This document shows positions 32,886-40,676 of a stretch of DNA of 64,000 nucleotides, piece by piece (the first letter of the stretch is position 1; each line of letters opens with the position of its first letter). Both the position numbers and the translations under genes were made by a program. This DNA is from DASQFQ01 sp963805525 (lineage in GTDB: Bacteria; Actinomycetota; Thermoleophilia; Solirubrobacterales; Solirubrobacteraceae). The notes below the pieces were generated by a model. It saw only the letters and a program-made list of their open reading frames with translations. It ran no database searches and had not been told where the DNA came from. Location of the stretch: the NCBI GenBank assembly GCA_963805525.1, contig CAWDUT010000007.1:310001-374000 (forward strand), read 5' to 3'.

Positions 32886-33742
32886 CCCGCGACGATCGCG
32901 TGCTGCCCGCGACCCGCTGGGCCGCGCTCGTCGTCTTCATCATCCTCCTCCCCGCCGTGGTCGTGCTGTGGCTTCTCCCCAGCCGCACGCCGGACCTGTG
33001 GGCGTGGGGGATCAAGTCCCAGATGATGGCGATGTTTCTGGGCTCCGGGTACGGTGCGGGCGCGTACTTCTTCTGGCGCACATTCCGCGCCGAAAGGTGG
33101 CATCCGTCGTCGCCGGGCGTGCTGGGAGCGTCGGTGTTCGCGGGGCTGATGCTGATCGCGACGGTCATCCACTGGGACCTGCTGAATCACGGGGACGCGC
33201 CGACGCTCGCGGCGATCGCCTTCTACGGCTGGACCATCGTCTACATCGTGTCCCCGTTCGCGGTGTTCTTCCTGTGGCGCCGCAACCAGCCCACCGATCC
33301 GCGTGTACGTGAGGCCGACGACGCCGAGGTACCGCGTGGCGCGCAGCTGGCCGCGCGTGTGTTCGCTGTGGGGGCACTAGCGGGCGGGCTGCTGTTCTTC
33401 GTTGTCCCGCGGGTCGCCATCGACATCTGGCCGTGGCCGCTCACTCCGCTCACCGCGCGGGTGCTCGCCAGCTTCACGGTGCAGGTCGGCGTGGGCGCGC
33501 TCGTGCTGTCGCGCGACATACGTTGGAGCGCGTGGAAGCTGCTCGCGCAGACATTCTTCGTCGCGTGCGGCCTGCTGCTCGTCGCCGCTGCCCGGGCCTC
33601 CGGCGAGTTCGACGAGCGGAACCCGATGAGCTGGCTGTATCTCGGTGGTCTGGTCGCCACCGGGACCTCGCTGGCGATCCTCTACCGCCGCATGGAAGCT
33701 CCGCGCGCGGTTCGGCCGCGCGATCGCGGCGTGACGGCCTGA
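32882..33742 (+). CDS. Polytopic membrane protein of unknown function
   Basis: The 286-residue protein has about seven hydrophobic segments (WAALVVFIILLPAVVVLWLL, VLGASVFAGLMLIATVI, TIVYIVSPFAVFFLW, AVGALAGGLLFFVV, ASFTVQVGVGALVLS, KLLAQTFFVACGLLLVAA, YLGGLVATGTSLAILY) and two short charged loops. No family signature stands out. It is coupled by a four-base overlap to the split-barrel flavin protein, so the two may form a membrane-associated redox unit (inference). Confidence 0.7.
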   Translation: MTRDDRVLPATRWAALVVFIILLPAVVVLWLLPSRTPDLWAWGIKSQMMAMFLGSGYGAGAYFFWRTFRAERWHPSSPGVLGASVFAGLMLIATVIHWDLLNHGDAPTLAAIAFYGWTIVYIVSPFAVFFLWRRNQPTDPRVREADDAEVPRGAQLAARVFAVGALAGGLLFFVVPRVAIDIWPWPLTPLTARVLASFTVQVGVGALVLSRDIRWSAWKLLAQTFFVACGLLLVAAARASGEFDERNPMSWLYLGGLVATGTSLAILYRRMEAPRAVRPRDRGVTA

Positions 33743-33830
33743 CGCGCCGCGCATCGCCAGTCCGCGTTGCGCGAGTCGAGGGACGCGGCGGGTGTAACGG
33801 TTCGACCCTCCCCGGACACTGGAGTGCACC

Positions 33831-34211
33831 ATGCGAGATCACACCTCCCCCGAGCAGGTCGACGATGAGTTCTTCGAGGCCCTCACCGCCAGCGACGTCG
33901 GTCGGCTCGAGCCGCTCCTCGACGAGCGCTTCCTGATCGTCGACGTCATGAGTGGAGCCGTCGCCGACCGGGCGGCGCTCACGAGCGCGCTGGACGAACG
34001 GGTTCTCGAGTTCGACAGCGTCGAGCTCATCGAGCGGGCCACCCGGGACTACGGCGATACGGCGATTCTCGTCGGCCGCACGCGGATGTCCGGCTCATTC
34101 GCCGGAGCCGCCTTCACCGCCTCCAGCCGCTACACCCACGTCTTCATCCGCGGGACCGACACGCGCTGGCGACTCGCCAGCGCCCAGGGCACGCAGATCA
34201 TCGAGCCATGA
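33831..34211 (+). CDS. SnoaL/DUF4440-like NTF2-fold protein
   Basis: The 126-residue protein matches the small cone-shaped NTF2 fold: an N-terminal helix pair (DDEFFEALTASDVGRLEPLL), a strand FLIVDVMSG, and three long antiparallel strands ending SRYTHVFIRGTDTRWRLAS AQ. DUF4440 proteins act as small hydrolases, isomerases or ligand binders. ATG 33831 is the only sensible start. The next gene overlaps its stop by four bases. Confidence 0.78.
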   Translation: MRDHTSPEQVDDEFFEALTASDVGRLEPLLDERFLIVDVMSGAVADRAALTSALDERVLEFDSVELIERATRDYGDTAILVGRTRMSGSFAGAAFTASSRYTHVFIRGTDTRWRLASAQGTQIIEP

Positions 34212-34651
34212 CTGACTCGACAACCAGGGCGCCCGCTGACATCCGGCTCGTCGACGGACCGGATGACGCGCTCGCGGGCCGCCTGGAGAAGGAGCTCGAT
34301 GAGTTCAACTTCGACGCAACAGGGATCCGCGATGCCCGCGACTTCGCCGCCGCGCTGCACGACGAGGCCGGCGCGCTGATGGCCGGCGTGCAGGGGTGGA
34401 CGTGGGGTGGGACCTGCTGGGTCGAGCGGCTGTGGGTGCGCGAAGACGTGCGGCACGGTGGCCTGGGACGGCGACTGCTGATGGCGGTCGAGTCCGAGGC
34501 GCGGGCGCGCGCCTGCGATCAGCTGGCGCTCACGACCCACAGCTTCCAAGCCCCCGAGTTCTATCGGCGGCTCGGATTCGAGACGGTGGGCGAGCTTGCC
34601 GACTATCCGGTCGGGCACGCGAGCCTGCTCCTACGCAAGCGGCTGCGCTAG
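34208..34651 (+). CDS. GNAT-family N-acetyltransferase
   Basis: The 147-residue GNAT protein has the acetyl-CoA site VREDVRHGGLGRRLLMAVES (Q/RxxGxG/A pattern) and the final strand VGELADYPVGHASLLLRKRL. GNATs of this small size usually acetylate amino acids, aminoglycoside-like compounds or protein N-termini. ATG 34208 overlaps the upstream stop. It is followed, 13 bases on, by another GNAT. Confidence 0.85.
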   Translation: MTDSTTRAPADIRLVDGPDDALAGRLEKELDEFNFDATGIRDARDFAAALHDEAGALMAGVQGWTWGGTCWVERLWVREDVRHGGLGRRLLMAVESEARARACDQLALTTHSFQAPEFYRRLGFETVGELADYPVGHASLLLRKRLR

Positions 34652-34664
34652 ACGAGCTGCCGCC

Positions 34665-35126
34665 GTGCCCACCACGCTGAACATCCGTGCCGCGACGATG
34701 GCGGAGCGCGCGCCACTCGAGGCGCTGCAGCGCCGAGCCTCGGACGCCTGGTCGGCGTATCGCGAGCAGCTCGCGGCCCATCCGGACGCGATCGTCCTTC
34801 CGCCGGCCTTCGTCGACAGCGGCTGGGTACGGGTCGCCGTGGCCGGCGACGACCGGCCGATCGGCTTTTCGGTCGTGATCCCACGCGGCGCCGCGATCCA
34901 CGAGCTCGACGGTCTGTTCGTCGAGCCGCGGCACATGCACCACGGCGTGGGACGGTTGCTCGTCGAAGCTGCCGTAGCGCGCGCGGCGCGCGAGGGCGCC
35001 GCAGGTCTGGAGGTGATCGCCGGACCGGCTCAGGCTTTCTACGAGAAGGTCGGCTTCGAGCTGATCGGCGCCGCCGAGACGCGGTTCGGCCCTGCGGTGC
35101 GGATGCGCCGGCAGGTGCAGAGGTGA
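34665..35126 (+). CDS. GNAT-family N-acetyltransferase (second)
   Basis: The 153-residue protein starts at GTG 34665 and has the GNAT core: GFSVVIPRGAAIHELDGLFV, then HMHHGVGRLLVEAAVARA (acetyl-CoA binding) and AQAFYEKVGFELIG. It is a different subgroup from its neighbour. The GTG overlaps nothing upstream, but its stop overlaps the next start (GTGA). No substrate can be inferred. Confidence 0.85.
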   Translation: MPTTLNIRAATMAERAPLEALQRRASDAWSAYREQLAAHPDAIVLPPAFVDSGWVRVAVAGDDRPIGFSVVIPRGAAIHELDGLFVEPRHMHHGVGRLLVEAAVARAAREGAAGLEVIAGPAQAFYEKVGFELIGAAETRFGPAVRMRRQVQR

Positions 35127-35641
35127 CGGCGTGCCTCGCCATTGCGATGACGGCCGGGCTTCTGGTGCTCTCCGCTTGTGGCGGCGAAGACGAGATGCAG
35201 GCGGCGGGCGCGCCTCAGAGCGCATCGTCGCCTCGACCGGGCGCGACACCCACGACGACGGTCGCGGGCACGGCGAAGAACCGGAAGGGAACCAAGCTGA
35301 TCGTGGACGAATCGGACTTCGGCACCATGCTGTTCGACGCGAGGAAGCAGGCGATCTACGCCTTCGAGCGGGATGGGAATGGCAGGTCCGTGTGTTACGG
35401 CGAGTGTGTGAAGGCGTGGCCGCCCGTGCACACCGCCGGCGACCCCGTAGCGGGCGCGGGCGTCAGGTCCGGGCTGCTCGGCACGCTCAAGCGACGTGAC
35501 GGCTCACGGCAGGTGACCTACGCCGGCAAACCGCTCTACTTCTACGCCCAGGAAGGGCCGGGGCAGGTGCTGTGGCACAACGTCAACCTGAACGGTGGCT
35601 ATTGGTGGGTGCTCGCGCCCAGCGGCGAGCGGCGGCCCTGA
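35123..35641 (+). CDS. Lipoprotein with two secreted-repeat (PF03640-type) modules
   Basis: The 172-residue protein begins with a lipoprotein signal (LVLSAC, Cys at residue 19). After a Pro/Thr linker it has two related modules: one with VDESDFGTMLFDARKQAIYA and CYGECVKAWPPV, the other with RQVTYAGKPLYFYAQEGPGQ and NVNLNGGYWWVLAP. This is the secreted repeat of unknown function found in many actinobacteria, thought to be surface-exposed. GTG 35123 overlaps the GNAT stop, so it is the last gene of this run before the attachment site. Confidence 0.85.
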   Translation: MTACLAIAMTAGLLVLSACGGEDEMQAAGAPQSASSPRPGATPTTTVAGTAKNRKGTKLIVDESDFGTMLFDARKQAIYAFERDGNGRSVCYGECVKAWPPVHTAGDPVAGAGVRSGLLGTLKRRDGSRQVTYAGKPLYFYAQEGPGQVLWHNVNLNGGYWWVLAPSGERRP

Positions 35642-35773
35642 GCGTCGCGGCCGGGGGGGACATTTCTGCACGCCCCCGACGCAAACGGTCACGGCGCAGA
35701 GCCGAATTCGGTGGCTCGAAGCCGGGACACGCGGAATCATTCCGCGTGTCCCGTCGGAGACAGAAGTGCGCGA

Positions 35774-35840
35774 TTTGCAGGCACTTCTCATGCCGGAGGA
35801 GGGACTCGAACCCCCGACACGCGGATTATGATTCCGCTGC
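35774..35840. repeat. Attachment-site repeat C, overlapping the intact tRNA-Met
   Basis: Identical to 18601-18667. Bases 35791-35840 belong to the intact tRNA-Met gene and 35774-35790 lie just beyond its 3' end. This copy keeps the tRNA 5' half (35841-35864), so it reconstitutes a working gene, the usual result of integration at a tRNA 3' end. A related left flank (a GCGTGTCCCG block about 40 bases further left) is also present at repeat A. Confidence 0.8.
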
Positions 35841-35864
35841 TCTAACCGACTGAGCTACTCCGGC
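35791..35864 (-). tRNA. tRNA-Met (anticodon CAT)
   Basis: Minus-strand 74-nt gene. The acceptor pairs GCCGGAG with CTCCGGC, discriminator A; D arm GCTC...GAGC; anticodon stem GCGGA/TCCGC with loop ATCATAA giving anticodon CAT; T arm GGGGG TTCGAGT CCCTC. The stem lengths are all correct, so it is intact. CCA is not encoded. The G-C first pair indicates an elongator tRNA-Met, although a CAT tRNA-Ile modified at C34 cannot be excluded by sequence alone. Its 3' end serves as the insertion point of the island. Confidence 0.95.
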
Positions 35865-35893
35865 GGAGGCGTCGCCGAGTGTAGCCGCGTGGC

Positions 35894-36505
35894 TCAGTTC
35901 CCGCCCGCGGCGGGGGCGCCCCCGCCGAACGTCTCGTACTCGATCTTGTCGGCGTTGAGCGTCCAGGACTCCAGCGGCCTCGTGTCCGGGCCGCCGCCGT
36001 GACCGCTCACGCTGTAGGAGCTGATCAGGGCGTTGGTGAGCTTGATCTTCATGTACGGCTTGCCGTCCTTGACGAACACGATCTCCGCCGAGAAGGGCTG
36101 GCCCTGGAGGGATCGCTTGAACAGATCGCTGGAGTGGTCGTCTTGGATCGTCGTGATGGCGACCTCCGGCACCGCGGGCGCCGGGGCTTCCCGCTCGCCG
36201 CGGCGGCGCGCTCCCGACAGGCTGGGCCTTCCCCCGAGCTGGGCCGATTCGAAGACGATCGGGTCCATTCCGCTGATCGCCACGTAGCTCTGCTTCGGCG
36301 GGTCCTTCTTCTTCTCCGGCGTCTTCGGCTTCGGGTCGCGGGCGAGGAGGGCGGTGACCGCTCGGTTGCCGGCCATCCGCTGGAGCTCGAGGACCGGCGC
36401 GAGGGGGGCGGGCCCGGCCGTGCCGGGGCGCCGCCCGGGCCTGGGCCGGCGCCACTGCGGCTCACGCATGGGGAGCGAGGACATGAAGCGGTCCGATGCT
36501 CCCAT
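35894..36505 (-). CDS. Hcp-like protein with N-terminal AGNRAV motif
   Basis: The 203-residue protein has, after a basic N-terminus, LELQRMAGNRAVTALLAR (residues 39-56), the AGNRAV motif seen at the start of many actinobacterial eCIS-linked or DUF4157 proteins. Residues ~73-197 look like the Hcp (type VI tube) fold: YVAISGMDPIVFESAQLGG, PEVAITTIQDDHSSDLFKRS, KPYMKIKLTNALISSYSVSG and ESWTLNADKIEYETF. No other secretion-system genes are near, so it may be a cargo or tube-like protein acting with a system elsewhere. Starts at 36505, 36484 or 36469 are all possible; none has a clear ribosome site. Confidence 0.7.
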   Translation of the reverse strand: MGASDRFMSSLPMREPQWRRPRPGRRPGTAGPAPLAPVLELQRMAGNRAVTALLARDPKPKTPEKKKDPPKQSYVAISGMDPIVFESAQLGGRPSLSGARRRGEREAPAPAVPEVAITTIQDDHSSDLFKRSLQGQPFSAEIVFVKDGKPYMKIKLTNALISSYSVSGHGGGPDTRPLESWTLNADKIEYETFGGGAPAAGGN

Positions 36506-36525
36506 TGGCCGCGGATGCCTGCAAC

Positions 36526-36906
36526 TCAGGCGGCCGCGCCGCGCACGCGAGCGAACCGCCCGAAGATCCGCCGTCGCTGCGGCGCTGAGGCGCGGGCGCG
36601 CAGCCGCAGCAGCGCCACGATCGCGGCGGTGGAGCGGAACGGGTCGGCGATCGCCTTGCCGCTCTCGATACCCACGGCCGCCACCATCACGCCGTCGTCG
36701 AGCGCGACGACGAGAGGACCGGCGGGCGGGCGAGGCTGGGAGTCCAGGCGGGCGAGGCGGTGGAGGTCGGCGGCGTCGGCGAAGGTGGCGTTGCGGAGCT
36801 GCAGCCGGCCGGTCTGCTGGCGGCGCCAGGCGTCGCGGGCCTTCTCGCGGAGTGCGCGCTCGCGCTCGTCCGCGAGCGCGGCGGAGAGGGAGGAGTAGCT
36901 GAGCAT
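36526..36906 (-). CDS. Small conserved-looking protein of unknown function
   Basis: The 126-residue protein has an N-terminal helix rich in Arg/Glu (ADERERALREKARDAWRR), then RLQLRNATFADAADLHRLAR, PAGPLVVALDDGVMVAAVG and ADPFRSTAAIVALLRLRARA. The middle resembles the first strands of a GNAT protein but the acetyl-CoA site is missing. Similar short proteins seem to be common in this lineage (from memory, not searched). It lies 20 bases from the Hcp-like gene on the same strand and could share its transcript. Confidence 0.65.
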   Translation of the reverse strand: MLSYSSLSAALADERERALREKARDAWRRQQTGRLQLRNATFADAADLHRLARLDSQPRPPAGPLVVALDDGVMVAAVGIESGKAIADPFRSTAAIVALLRLRARASAPQRRRIFGRFARVRGAAA

Positions 36907-36948
36907 GTCCTCATAGACGCTGCTCCTCCCTCGTTATTCCGCGTGGTG

Positions 36949-37416
36949 CTAGCCGCCGTTCGTGCCGGTGTGCAGCAGGTTGCGCACGTCCTTGACGCCG
37001 CCGATCTTGCGGGCGTTCTCGCCCAGCTCGTCGATCTGCTTCTGGTCGGGGAGCTCGCCGCGCAGCTCGACCACGCCGTCGTTGACGTTCACCGACACCT
37101 GGCCCTTGGGCGCGTCGGCGGGGCGGAACAGCTCGGTCTCGACCTTGTGGGCGAGCGTGGCGTCGTCGTAGTCCTTGCTGCCGGTGACGCTCGAGGCCGC
37201 GCCCTTGACCTTGCCGACGGCCTTGCGGCGGTCGAGCTTGGCGAGCACGATCCCGATCGCGGCGGTGATACCGACGGCGCCGGCGATCTTGGCCACGCGC
37301 TCGCGCGTCGAGGGCCCGCGGCTCGCCTTCCGCTTCACGGTCTTGCCTGCACCCTTGGCGGCCTTGTAGCCGGCCCAGCCCTTGGCGCTCTTCTTCGCTG
37401 TCTTCGCAACTTTCAT
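36949..37416 (-). CDS. BON-domain protein
   Basis: The 155-residue protein has a Lys-rich N-terminus, one hydrophobic segment (IAGAVGITAAIGIVLA, residues ~44-59), and a C-terminal BON domain (DDATLAHKVETELFRPADAP through VKDVRNLLHTGT) with the typical VNVNDGVVELRGEL strand. BON domains bind phospholipid or other ligands and occur in stress-related envelope proteins. GAGGAGAG precedes ATG 37416. It is divergent from the Tim44-like gene. Confidence 0.87.
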   Translation of the reverse strand: MKVAKTAKKSAKGWAGYKAAKGAGKTVKRKASRGPSTRERVAKIAGAVGITAAIGIVLAKLDRRKAVGKVKGAASSVTGSKDYDDATLAHKVETELFRPADAPKGQVSVNVNDGVVELRGELPDQKQIDELGENARKIGGVKDVRNLLHTGTNGG

Positions 37417-37472
37417 GTGCGCTCTCCTCGTTTTCGGCGTTCAAGGTTGCGCTACCCGATAATTGCCCGACC

Positions 37473-38792
37473 ATGCGCGCGCGCGTCAGCTATCGCCTCC
37501 TCACCGGGCTGTGGATCACGATCCTCGCCGGGCTGCTGCTCGCCGTGGATTCGCTGGCCTCGCCGGGCGGCGGCTCGTCCGGCTTCGGCGGCGGCGGCGG
37601 GGGTGGGGGAGGCGGCGGCTTCTCAGGAGGTGGCGGCGCCGGCGCGGGCGGAGGCAGCCCGTGGACCGTGCTCGTCGTGTTCGTGATCATCGCCGTGTTC
37701 GTGGCCTTCGGCGCCTTCAAGGCCGCCCGCGTGCGCAAACGCCGCCGCGAGCGGGTGGCGCGGGTCGAGCTCGCCAGCGCCGAGGCGGCCGGCGACGACG
37801 AGTACTTCGCGGCCGACGAGGTGAAGGCCGAGGCGAAGCAGATGCACGAGCGCATCGTCACGGCGTGGACGGGCCGCGACCGCGACGCGCTCGCCCGCGA
37901 CCTCGGGCCCGATCTGCTGACCGAGTGGGTGCGCCGGCTCGACGATTTCGACCGCAAGGGCTGGCACAACGTGTGCGAGCTCCGACAGGGCCCCACCGTC
38001 GAGTACGTCGGGCTCACCAACCGCGAGGACGACGACGAGGACCGCGTCGTGGTGCGGCTGCAGGCGGTGCTGCGCGACGTCGTGATCGACCGTGGCGGCG
38101 CCGTCATCAACCGCAACAACTCCGACAGCGAGAACACCACGCTCGCGGAGTACTGGACCCTCGGCCGCAGCGGCGACCGCTGGATCCTGCTCTCGATCGA
38201 GCAGGACGCCGAAGGCGCGCACAACCTCGACGCCCCGATCGTCGCCTCGCCGTGGTCCGACGACGCTCGCCTCACCGACGAGGCGGTCACCGAGCTCGCC
38301 GTCGCGGACGCCACGCCCGACGACCAGATCGGCGAGCTCGTCGACGTCGACTACGCGGGCGACGGGCGCGCGCAGGCGCTCGATCTCTCGGTGGTCGACG
38401 GGCGCTTCGCGCCCGCGGTGCTGGAGGCGGCCGCGCGGCGCGCGGTCGACGCGTGGGCGGAGGCGGTCGACGGCGCCGACGACGCGCTCGAGCGCGCAGC
38501 CACGCCGGAGGCGGCGCACGCGCTGCTCTACCCGCGTGGCGAGGGCACCCGGCTCGTCGTCCGCGGCCCGCGCCTGCAGGCGCTCAGGATCGTCGCTCTG
38601 GAGCCGGAGCCGCCCACCTTCACGGTCGAGGCCGAGCTCAGCGGCCGCCGTTACCTCGAGGACCGCGACACCGCCGCCCTGCTCGAGGGCTCGAAGGACC
38701 GCGCCACCACCTTCACCGAGCGCTGGACGCTCGCGCTCGGCGACGACCCGGCGACGCCGTGGCGGATCGTCGCGACGGCCCCGGTGGGCTAG
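37473..38792 (+). CDS. Membrane-anchored Tim44-like domain protein
   Basis: The 439-residue protein begins with a hydrophobic signal/anchor (WITILAGLLLAVDSLA), a Gly-rich spacer (residues ~29-60), a second membrane helix (TVLVVFVIIAVFVAFGAF) and then a Tim44-like domain from about 110 (EAKQMHERIVTAWTGRDRDA, GWHNVCELRQGP). The middle has NRNNSDSENTTLAEYWTLGR and the end is a second Tim44-like or NTF2-like half (RYLEDRDTAALLEGSKDRAT). Bacterial Tim44-like proteins are membrane-associated proteins of unclear role. ATG 37473 starts within a leader with no strong ribosome site. Confidence 0.85.
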   Translation: MRARVSYRLLTGLWITILAGLLLAVDSLASPGGGSSGFGGGGGGGGGGGFSGGGGAGAGGGSPWTVLVVFVIIAVFVAFGAFKAARVRKRRRERVARVELASAEAAGDDEYFAADEVKAEAKQMHERIVTAWTGRDRDALARDLGPDLLTEWVRRLDDFDRKGWHNVCELRQGPTVEYVGLTNREDDDEDRVVVRLQAVLRDVVIDRGGAVINRNNSDSENTTLAEYWTLGRSGDRWILLSIEQDAEGAHNLDAPIVASPWSDDARLTDEAVTELAVADATPDDQIGELVDVDYAGDGRAQALDLSVVDGRFAPAVLEAAARRAVDAWAEAVDGADDALERAATPEAAHALLYPRGEGTRLVVRGPRLQALRIVALEPEPPTFTVEAELSGRRYLEDRDTAALLEGSKDRATTFTERWTLALGDDPATPWRIVATAPVG

Positions 38793-39607
38793 CGACCCTG
38801 CTCCTCGCCGTCCCCAACGTCTCGGAGGGCCGCGACCGCGAGACGCTCGACGCCATCGGCGCTGCCTTCGTCACCGGTGGCGCGCGCCTGCTCGACGTCC
38901 ACAGCGACCCGCACCACCACCGCAGCGTCTTCACGCTCGCGGGAGAGCCGGGCCGGCTGCACGAGGCGCTGCTCGAGGGCGCGCGCGAGGCGGTCGAGCG
39001 GATCGACCTGGCCGCGCACGAGGGGCTGCACCCGCGCGTCGGCGTGGTGGACGTCGCGCCCGTCGTCCACCGCAGCGACGCGGAGCGGGGAGCGGCGACC
39101 GCCGAGGCGCTGCTGCTCGCCCACCGGCTCGGCCGCGACCTCGGCCTGCCCGTCTATCTGTACGGCACGCTCGCGGGCGGCCGCACCCGCGCGAGCCTGC
39201 GCGCGCCGGGCGCGCTGGCCGGCCTCGCCCCCGACTACGGCCCGCCACGGCTGCACCCCACCGCCGGCGCGACGCTCGTCGCCGCCCGCCCGCCGCTGGT
39301 CGCCTTCAACGTCGAGATCGAGGGCTCGCTCGAGGATGCGCGGCGGGTCGCGGCGCTGATTCGCGAAGGCGGCCTCGAGGGGCTGCCGGGCGTGCGCGCG
39401 CTCGGCCTCCAGCTCGGCGACCTGGTCCAGGTCTCCACCAACATCGAGGACCACACACGCGCGTCGGCGGCCGATGTGGTGGCGGCGGTGTCGCGGCACA
39501 CACGGGTTCAGGGGGCCGAGCTCGTCGGCCTCGCCCCGGCCGTCGCGCTCGAGGGCCTCGACGTCCCGTTGCGCAACCGGCGCACGCTCGAGGACCACAT
39601 AGACTGA
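38759..39607 (+). CDS. Glutamate formimidoyltransferase (FTCD N-terminal-type)
   Basis: The protein is about 282 residues and has the formiminotransferase signature LLLAVPNVSEGRDRETLDAI, DVHSDPHHHRSVFTLAGEPG and the late GLQLGDLVQVSTNIEDHTRA. It transfers a formimino group from formiminoglutamate to tetrahydrofolate in histidine breakdown. The cyclodeaminase half is absent, so this is the single-domain form. The conserved start is near codon 38798, which would be CTG; GTG 38759 is the nearest standard start and overlaps the preceding gene by 34 bases, so the start is uncertain. Confidence 0.85.
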   Translation: MADRRDGPGGLATLLLAVPNVSEGRDRETLDAIGAAFVTGGARLLDVHSDPHHHRSVFTLAGEPGRLHEALLEGAREAVERIDLAAHEGLHPRVGVVDVAPVVHRSDAERGAATAEALLLAHRLGRDLGLPVYLYGTLAGGRTRASLRAPGALAGLAPDYGPPRLHPTAGATLVAARPPLVAFNVEIEGSLEDARRVAALIREGGLEGLPGVRALGLQLGDLVQVSTNIEDHTRASAADVVAAVSRHTRVQGAELVGLAPAVALEGLDVPLRNRRTLEDHID

Positions 39608-39611
39608 AGAC

Positions 39612-39971
39612 GTGGCCCAGACGAAGCGCAAGAAGCGCCGTTCCAAGCACCGCGGCAACGCCGCCGGCACGATCGAGGCGCGCGGCCGCACCGGCCGCAA
39701 GCCGGATGGCGCCACGACGAAGAAGACGACGACCGCGAAGGAGCGCCGCCAGCAGCGGCTCGCCCAGCCGCCGACCTGGCAGCGCGCCACGCTGCGGGCC
39801 GCCGCGGCCGCCGGCCTGCTGTTCGTGCTCACGCAGGTCGGGCTCTTCCAGCAGGACGTCGCGCTCGGCCAGGCGATCGGCGTGTGCGTGTTCGCGATGC
39901 TGATCTACATCCCGATCGGCTACTGGTTCGACAGCTGGATGTACAAGCGGTTCAGCAAGCCGAAGCAGTGA
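39612..39971 (+). CDS. Small two-helix membrane protein with basic N-terminus
   Basis: The 119-residue protein has a strongly Lys/Arg-rich first 45 residues (AQTKRKKRRSKHRGNAAG) then two hydrophobic segments (TLRAAAAAGLLFVLTQVGLF and AIGVCVFAMLIYIPIGYWF). The basic part could bind nucleic acid or anionic lipid. GTG 39612 follows the formimidoyltransferase by four bases and its TGA overlaps the next GTG. No family recognised. Confidence 0.7.
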   Translation: MAQTKRKKRRSKHRGNAAGTIEARGRTGRKPDGATTKKTTTAKERRQQRLAQPPTWQRATLRAAAAAGLLFVLTQVGLFQQDVALGQAIGVCVFAMLIYIPIGYWFDSWMYKRFSKPKQ

Positions 39972-40609
39972 ACGTCCACGGCTACACCGTCGGGCCGGTG
40001 GCCGAGAACTGCTTCTTTGCCGCGCGCGAAGGGGAGACGGCCGCGATCGTGATCGACCCAGGCGAGGAGGCCGAGCGCCTGATCGAGGGGCTCGACGACC
40101 TCGGCCTGAGCGTCGAGGCGATCCTGCTCACCCACACGCACTTCGACCACGTCGGCGCGGTCGCCCCGCTCGCCCGCCACACCGGCGCCCCGGTCTACTG
40201 CCCGGAGCTCGAGAAGCAGGTGCTCGCCGACATCATGAGCTACGTCCCGTGGCCCGGCTTCGGCCCGTTCGAGTCCTACGACGCGGACGAGCTCGTCAGC
40301 GGCGGCGAGAAGCTCCAGCTCGCCGGCTTCGACATCGACGTCCTCTTCACCCCGGGCCACTCGCCCGGGCACGTCACCTACTCGATCCCGGCCGAGCAGG
40401 CGATGTTCTCCGGCGACGTCCTCTTCCAGGGCTCGATCGGCCGCACCGACCTCCCGGGCGGGGACACGCAGACGCTGATGAGCACGCTCGCCGACCTGGT
40501 CGAGCGGCTGCCGGACGAGACGGTCGTGTACCCCGGCCACATGGGGGTCACCACGATCGGCCGGGAGCGGGCGGAGAACCCGTTCCTGCGCGAGCTCGCG
40601 CAGCGCTGA
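39968..40609 (+). CDS. MBL-fold hydrolase (glyoxalase II-like)
   Basis: The 213-residue metallo-beta-lactamase-fold protein carries the metal motif THTHFDHVGA (HxHxDH), a late GH in FTPGHSPGHV, FSGDVLF with the bridging Asp, and YPGHMGVT with the last His. The short form without a C-terminal substrate domain is the common bacterial YcbL-type glyoxalase II. Substrate is probably a glutathione- or mycothiol-type thioester (inference). GTG 39968 overlaps the upstream stop (GTGA). Confidence 0.88.
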   Translation: MNVHGYTVGPVAENCFFAAREGETAAIVIDPGEEAERLIEGLDDLGLSVEAILLTHTHFDHVGAVAPLARHTGAPVYCPELEKQVLADIMSYVPWPGFGPFESYDADELVSGGEKLQLAGFDIDVLFTPGHSPGHVTYSIPAEQAMFSGDVLFQGSIGRTDLPGGDTQTLMSTLADLVERLPDETVVYPGHMGVTTIGRERAENPFLRELAQR

Positions 40610-40676
40610 GCCGCATACTCGACAAATAGGCAATAGGCAGGAACCCGGGGAACGGGCAACATCCGCTGCGCAAGGC

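Larger units (their letters stand above)
18601..35864. mobile_element. Composite genomic island inserted at tRNA-Met
   Basis: The island is bounded on the right by an intact tRNA-Met gene (35791-35864) and marked by three copies of the tRNA 3' half (18601, 30937, 35774). It splits into about 12.3 kb (18.6-30.9) and 4.9 kb (30.9-35.8). Cargo is a MacB-type exporter operon, small membrane and stress-type enzymes; the recombination genes (two tyrosine recombinase remnants, one IS110-family transposase) are all broken. It is therefore probably immobile now. The flank left of 18601 resembles the flank left of the tRNA copy, so a further element may extend leftward. Confidence 0.7.

Noticed and set aside
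35894..36505. Complete eCIS or type VI locus near the tRNA
   Set aside because: No sheath, baseplate, ATPase or spike genes are present in the window; only one Hcp-like protein is seen.
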